Assembly: GCA_029945425.1 (NCBI GenBank) | Contig: JAQSDV010000002.1 | Location: forward strand, 1,123,960-1,187,959 | Source of the DNA: a bacterium | GTDB taxonomy: Bacteria > Pseudomonadota > Alphaproteobacteria > Micavibrionales > UBA2020 | Length of the DNA stretch: 64,000 bases | Direction of reading: 5' to 3' | Shown here: positions 59,877-64,000 of the stretch, one piece after another | How positions within the stretch are numbered: position 1 is the stretch's first letter | Layout: every line of letters begins with the position of its first letter | Notes under the pieces: model-generated | Seen by the model: the letters and a program-made list of their open reading frames with translations, nothing else | Database searches by the model: none | What the model was told of the DNA's origin: nothing | Made by a program: the position numbers and the translations under genes

Positions 59877-60191
59877 ATGGAAAAAGTCTTCGCAGCCCTC
59901 TCCTCCGGCGTACGCCGCCGCATCCTCGCCTATCTGTCGGCAACCTCGCTTACCGCCGGCGAAATCGCGTCGCGGTTCGACATCACGAAACCATCCTTGT
60001 CCAAACACCTCAGCATCCTCGAAAACGCAGGGCTGGTGAAGGGCGAGAAAAAGGGCCAGTTCATCCATTACAGCCTCGTGCGCGAAAACCTCGTCAACAC
60101 GTTGAATGGGTTTGTCAGCGAAGTCTGCCCCGTTGCGCGCCCCTTGAAAAAAGAGAGCCGCGCGATCGCCGATAAAAAAACCGGCAAATAA
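59877..60191 (+). CDS. ArsR-family transcriptional regulator
   Basis: The 104-residue product has the winged-helix ArsR pattern: VFAALSSGVRRRILAYLS, LTAGEIASRFDITKPSLSKHLSILENAGLV (recognition helix) and a KKGQFIHYSL wing. No metal-binding Cys motif is present in the recognition helix (the arsenic type would have C-V-C); a single Cys sits in EVCPVA near residue 81. The ligand is therefore unclear. It is divergent from DUF4166 and convergent with the efflux outer-membrane gene, so it may regulate one or both. A leader of about 70 nt follows its promoter. Confidence 0.87.
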   Translation: MEKVFAALSSGVRRRILAYLSATSLTAGEIASRFDITKPSLSKHLSILENAGLVKGEKKGQFIHYSLVRENLVNTLNGFVSEVCPVARPLKKESRAIADKKTGK

Positions 60192-60193
60192 CC

Positions 60194-61597
60194 CTATTTT
60201 GTTTTGTTCGCCGCCGCGTTCGGGTTGTTCACCCAGCCGCCGCCCAGCGACCGGTAGAGGTCGATCTGCGCGTTCAGCAGCTCCAGCTTGACCGAGGCAT
60301 AGTTGTCGTTGGTCGACAACAGGCTGCGCTCCGCCTCCAGCATCGTTTGGTAATCGACGGAACCGGCTTCGTATAACCCGCGCGACAGTTCATAGGTTTT
60401 TTGGGCTTCCTTCACCGCATCGGCGAAATTCGCCTGCCGTGTTTTCGCCGCCTTCACCGCCGACAGCGCGTTTTCGATTTCCTGCAGCGAGGTCAGGACG
60501 GTCAGGCGGTAATTCTCCACCAGTTCCAGTTCCCGCGCTGTCGCACGGTCCACGCCCACCGCAATACGTCCGCCGTTGAAAATGGGTGCAACGAGCGAGG
60601 CGAGCAGCGACAGGGAATTGGTCGCGGGACCGCCGAACGGCGATACGGCAAGGCCGATGCCCGCACCGATATTCACGCTCGGGAAGAATGCGGCGCGCGC
60701 GGCGGTGATGTCGGCATTGGCGGAAATCAGCCCCGCCTCCGCCGCCTTGATATCGGGGCGCTGCGTCAGGATGGACGCGGGTTGAGACAAAGGCACTTTG
60801 GGCGTCGCGATTCTCGACAATCCCCTGCCCTTCAGTGCCAAGTCCTGCGGCGCACGGCCAAGCAAGACGGAGAGCGCGTTTTCGGTCGCATTCACCTGGT
60901 TTTTCAGCGCAGCGACCGAGGCACGCGAATTCGCAAGCTCCGTCTTCTGGCGCGACACGTCGATTGCCGAGGTCGAGCCCGCATCGAAGCGCGCCTGCGC
61001 GACTTTCAAAACCTCGCCGATATTTTTCAGGTTACGCTCCGCGATGCCCTGACGCTCCCGCAAATTGAGCATCTGGAAGTAAATCTTGGCGACATCCGAC
61101 ATGACGATCAGCGCCAGCGCGTCATGGCTGTACTGGCTGTTGCGCACGAGTGCCTTGGCGGATTTCACGCCAGCGCGGTTTGCGCCGAACAGGTCGAGTT
61201 CATAGGACACGTCCAGACCTGCACGGCCCGAGGACAGCCAGCCGTCGCGGCCGGCACCGTTCGCGCGGGTTTCCGTGCCGCCTGTACTCGCCGAACCTTC
61301 AACCGTCGGCAGCAGGAGTGAATCCGCAATTTTCAGCGAGGCGCGCGACTGGCGGATACGCGCAAGCGACGCGCGCAGGTCGAGGTTCTGGGCCAAAGCC
61401 TCGGTCATCAGCGCGTCAAGTTCCGCGCTCTTGAAATTGCGCCACCAGTCGGCATTGATCGTGGTTTCACCCTCGACGATCTTGTCGCCTTTTTTCCAGC
61501 CCGCAGGCATGGCGGTGTCGGGCCGCACGAAGGCGGGGCCGAGGTCGCAGGCCGTCAGGGTCGACAGCAGCAAAAGGGCGGCAAGGGTCTTTTTCAT
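60194..61597 (-). CDS. NodT-family efflux outer-membrane lipoprotein
   Basis: The 467-residue product starts MKKTLAALLLLSTLTACDLGPAFVRPD with lipobox LTAC and the typical GPAFVRP after it. The TolC/OprM-type repeats include NLDLRASLARIRQSRASLKIA, VDVSYELDLFGANRAGV and LTQRPDIKAAEAGLISANADI. It forms an outer-membrane trimeric channel. It is the last gene of a MacA-MacB-OMF operon, 5 nt after macB, so the complete tripartite pump is encoded together. Confidence 0.9.
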   Translation of the reverse strand: MKKTLAALLLLSTLTACDLGPAFVRPDTAMPAGWKKGDKIVEGETTINADWWRNFKSAELDALMTEALAQNLDLRASLARIRQSRASLKIADSLLLPTVEGSASTGGTETRANGAGRDGWLSSGRAGLDVSYELDLFGANRAGVKSAKALVRNSQYSHDALALIVMSDVAKIYFQMLNLRERQGIAERNLKNIGEVLKVAQARFDAGSTSAIDVSRQKTELANSRASVAALKNQVNATENALSVLLGRAPQDLALKGRGLSRIATPKVPLSQPASILTQRPDIKAAEAGLISANADITAARAAFFPSVNIGAGIGLAVSPFGGPATNSLSLLASLVAPIFNGGRIAVGVDRATARELELVENYRLTVLTSLQEIENALSAVKAAKTRQANFADAVKEAQKTYELSRGLYEAGSVDYQTMLEAERSLLSTNDNYASVKLELLNAQIDLYRSLGGGWVNNPNAAANKTK

Positions 61598-61602
61598 TTT
61601 TC

Positions 61603-63530
<1,928 letters not shown>

Positions 63531-63534
<4 letters not shown>

Positions 63535-64000
63535 AACCTGCCGCTCATGTTGCGCATGCGGCGCGGCACGCCAGCAGCGGGATCGCCGCCTGCGGGCGTT
63601 TCCATCGTCACCTTGTCGCCTTCGGCCAAGCCCTGCTTCACTTCCGCCATCGACCGGTCCATCAAACCGACATGGATGATTTTCTCCGCGTCCTTGCCGC
63701 CCGGCTGGCGCACGCGATAGGCGACGCCGCCCGCGCTGTCCTCGCGCGGCGCGCGTTTCCCCAGCGCCGAGATTGGCACCAGCGGAACATTTTTCGCGCG
63801 GCCCATGACGAAGAACATCTGCGTGCTCATGCCGCTCATCAGCTGGCGGTCTTTATTCTCCACATCGACCAGCACGTTATAGAGGACGACTTCGTTGACG
63901 ACATCGGGGGTGGGCAAAATCTGGCGCACTTTCGCCTGCCATTTGCGCCCCTGCGCGCCGAGCGTCGTGAAATAAACCTCGCCGCCTTCCTTCAGCCGCA
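63531..64000 (-). CDS. macA: MacA-type periplasmic adaptor, C-terminal fragment
   Basis: The last 155 or so codons are present; the gene starts beyond the right edge. The frame is open to position 64000. The reading VYFTTLGAQGRKW, VRQILPTPDVVNEVVLYNVL, DRQLMSGMSTQMFFVMGRA and VPLVPISALGKR matches the beta-barrel and membrane-proximal domains of MacA. It links MacB to the outer-membrane protein. The C-terminus is Gly/Arg-rich (GVPRRMRNMSGRL). Confidence 0.9.

Overview
The window looks like chromosomal DNA of a GC-rich alphaproteobacterium. The pointers are an IalB-family protein, an alphaproteobacterial 'vgr-related' HEMTH protein, a PA0069-type radical SAM protein, a NodT-type outer-membrane lipoprotein and dense operons joined by 4-nt ATGA overlaps. 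The exact order cannot be fixed from sequence alone; a Rhodospirillales- or Micavibrio-like organism is my guess. I see no rRNA, tRNA, CRISPR array, insertion sequence or prophage. No intergenic gap exceeds about 300 bases.

Left part (1-31690). It opens with the truncated start of a methylmalonate-semialdehyde dehydrogenase gene, a TPR-glycosyltransferase, two uncharacterised proteins and a secreted protein made of charged heptads. Next comes a 3031-residue RTX-like protein of 35 tandem units of about 82 residues. After a radical SAM protein, a lipoprotein hydrolase homologue that has lost its nucleophile, IalB, a membrane aminopropyltransferase-like protein and malic enzyme, there is a second RTX protein of 12 units. 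Its gene runs directly into a large methyltransferase fusion gene. RecQ, a HEMTH protein, an ankyrin protein, a nitronate monooxygenase and a secreted depolymerase-like esterase follow.

Middle (31691-43913). A single minus-strand operon of eight genes (39886 to 32169) encodes kynurenine catabolism through 3-hydroxyanthranilate and aminocarboxymuconate semialdehyde towards the oxalocrotonate level. Tryptophan 2,3-dioxygenase is absent. Divergent to it lies a PIN-toxin pair with a small unrecognised antitoxin candidate. A translationally coupled pair follows: a PQQ-type beta-propeller protein and a stand-alone phosphohistidine-swivel protein.

Right part (43914-64000). A signalling cluster holds a receiver-histidine kinase, two response regulators, a degenerate EAL-like protein, a CheX-like protein and a CheY-like receiver. 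It borders an ABC exporter with two paralogous membrane subunits. A potABCD polyamine importer with two tandem binding proteins is next. Then come a saccharopine-dehydrogenase-like reductase convergent with a DUF4166 gene, and an ArsR regulator with a clear palindrome over its own -10 box. The window ends in a MacA-MacB-outer-membrane efflux operon running off the right edge.

Two patterns cut across regions. Several genes have a good -10 box only 6-8 bases before the start codon and no Shine-Dalgarno, which suggests leaderless mRNAs (maeA, recQ, the Cys-rich gene at 31691). Two divergent gene pairs have interleaved promoters.
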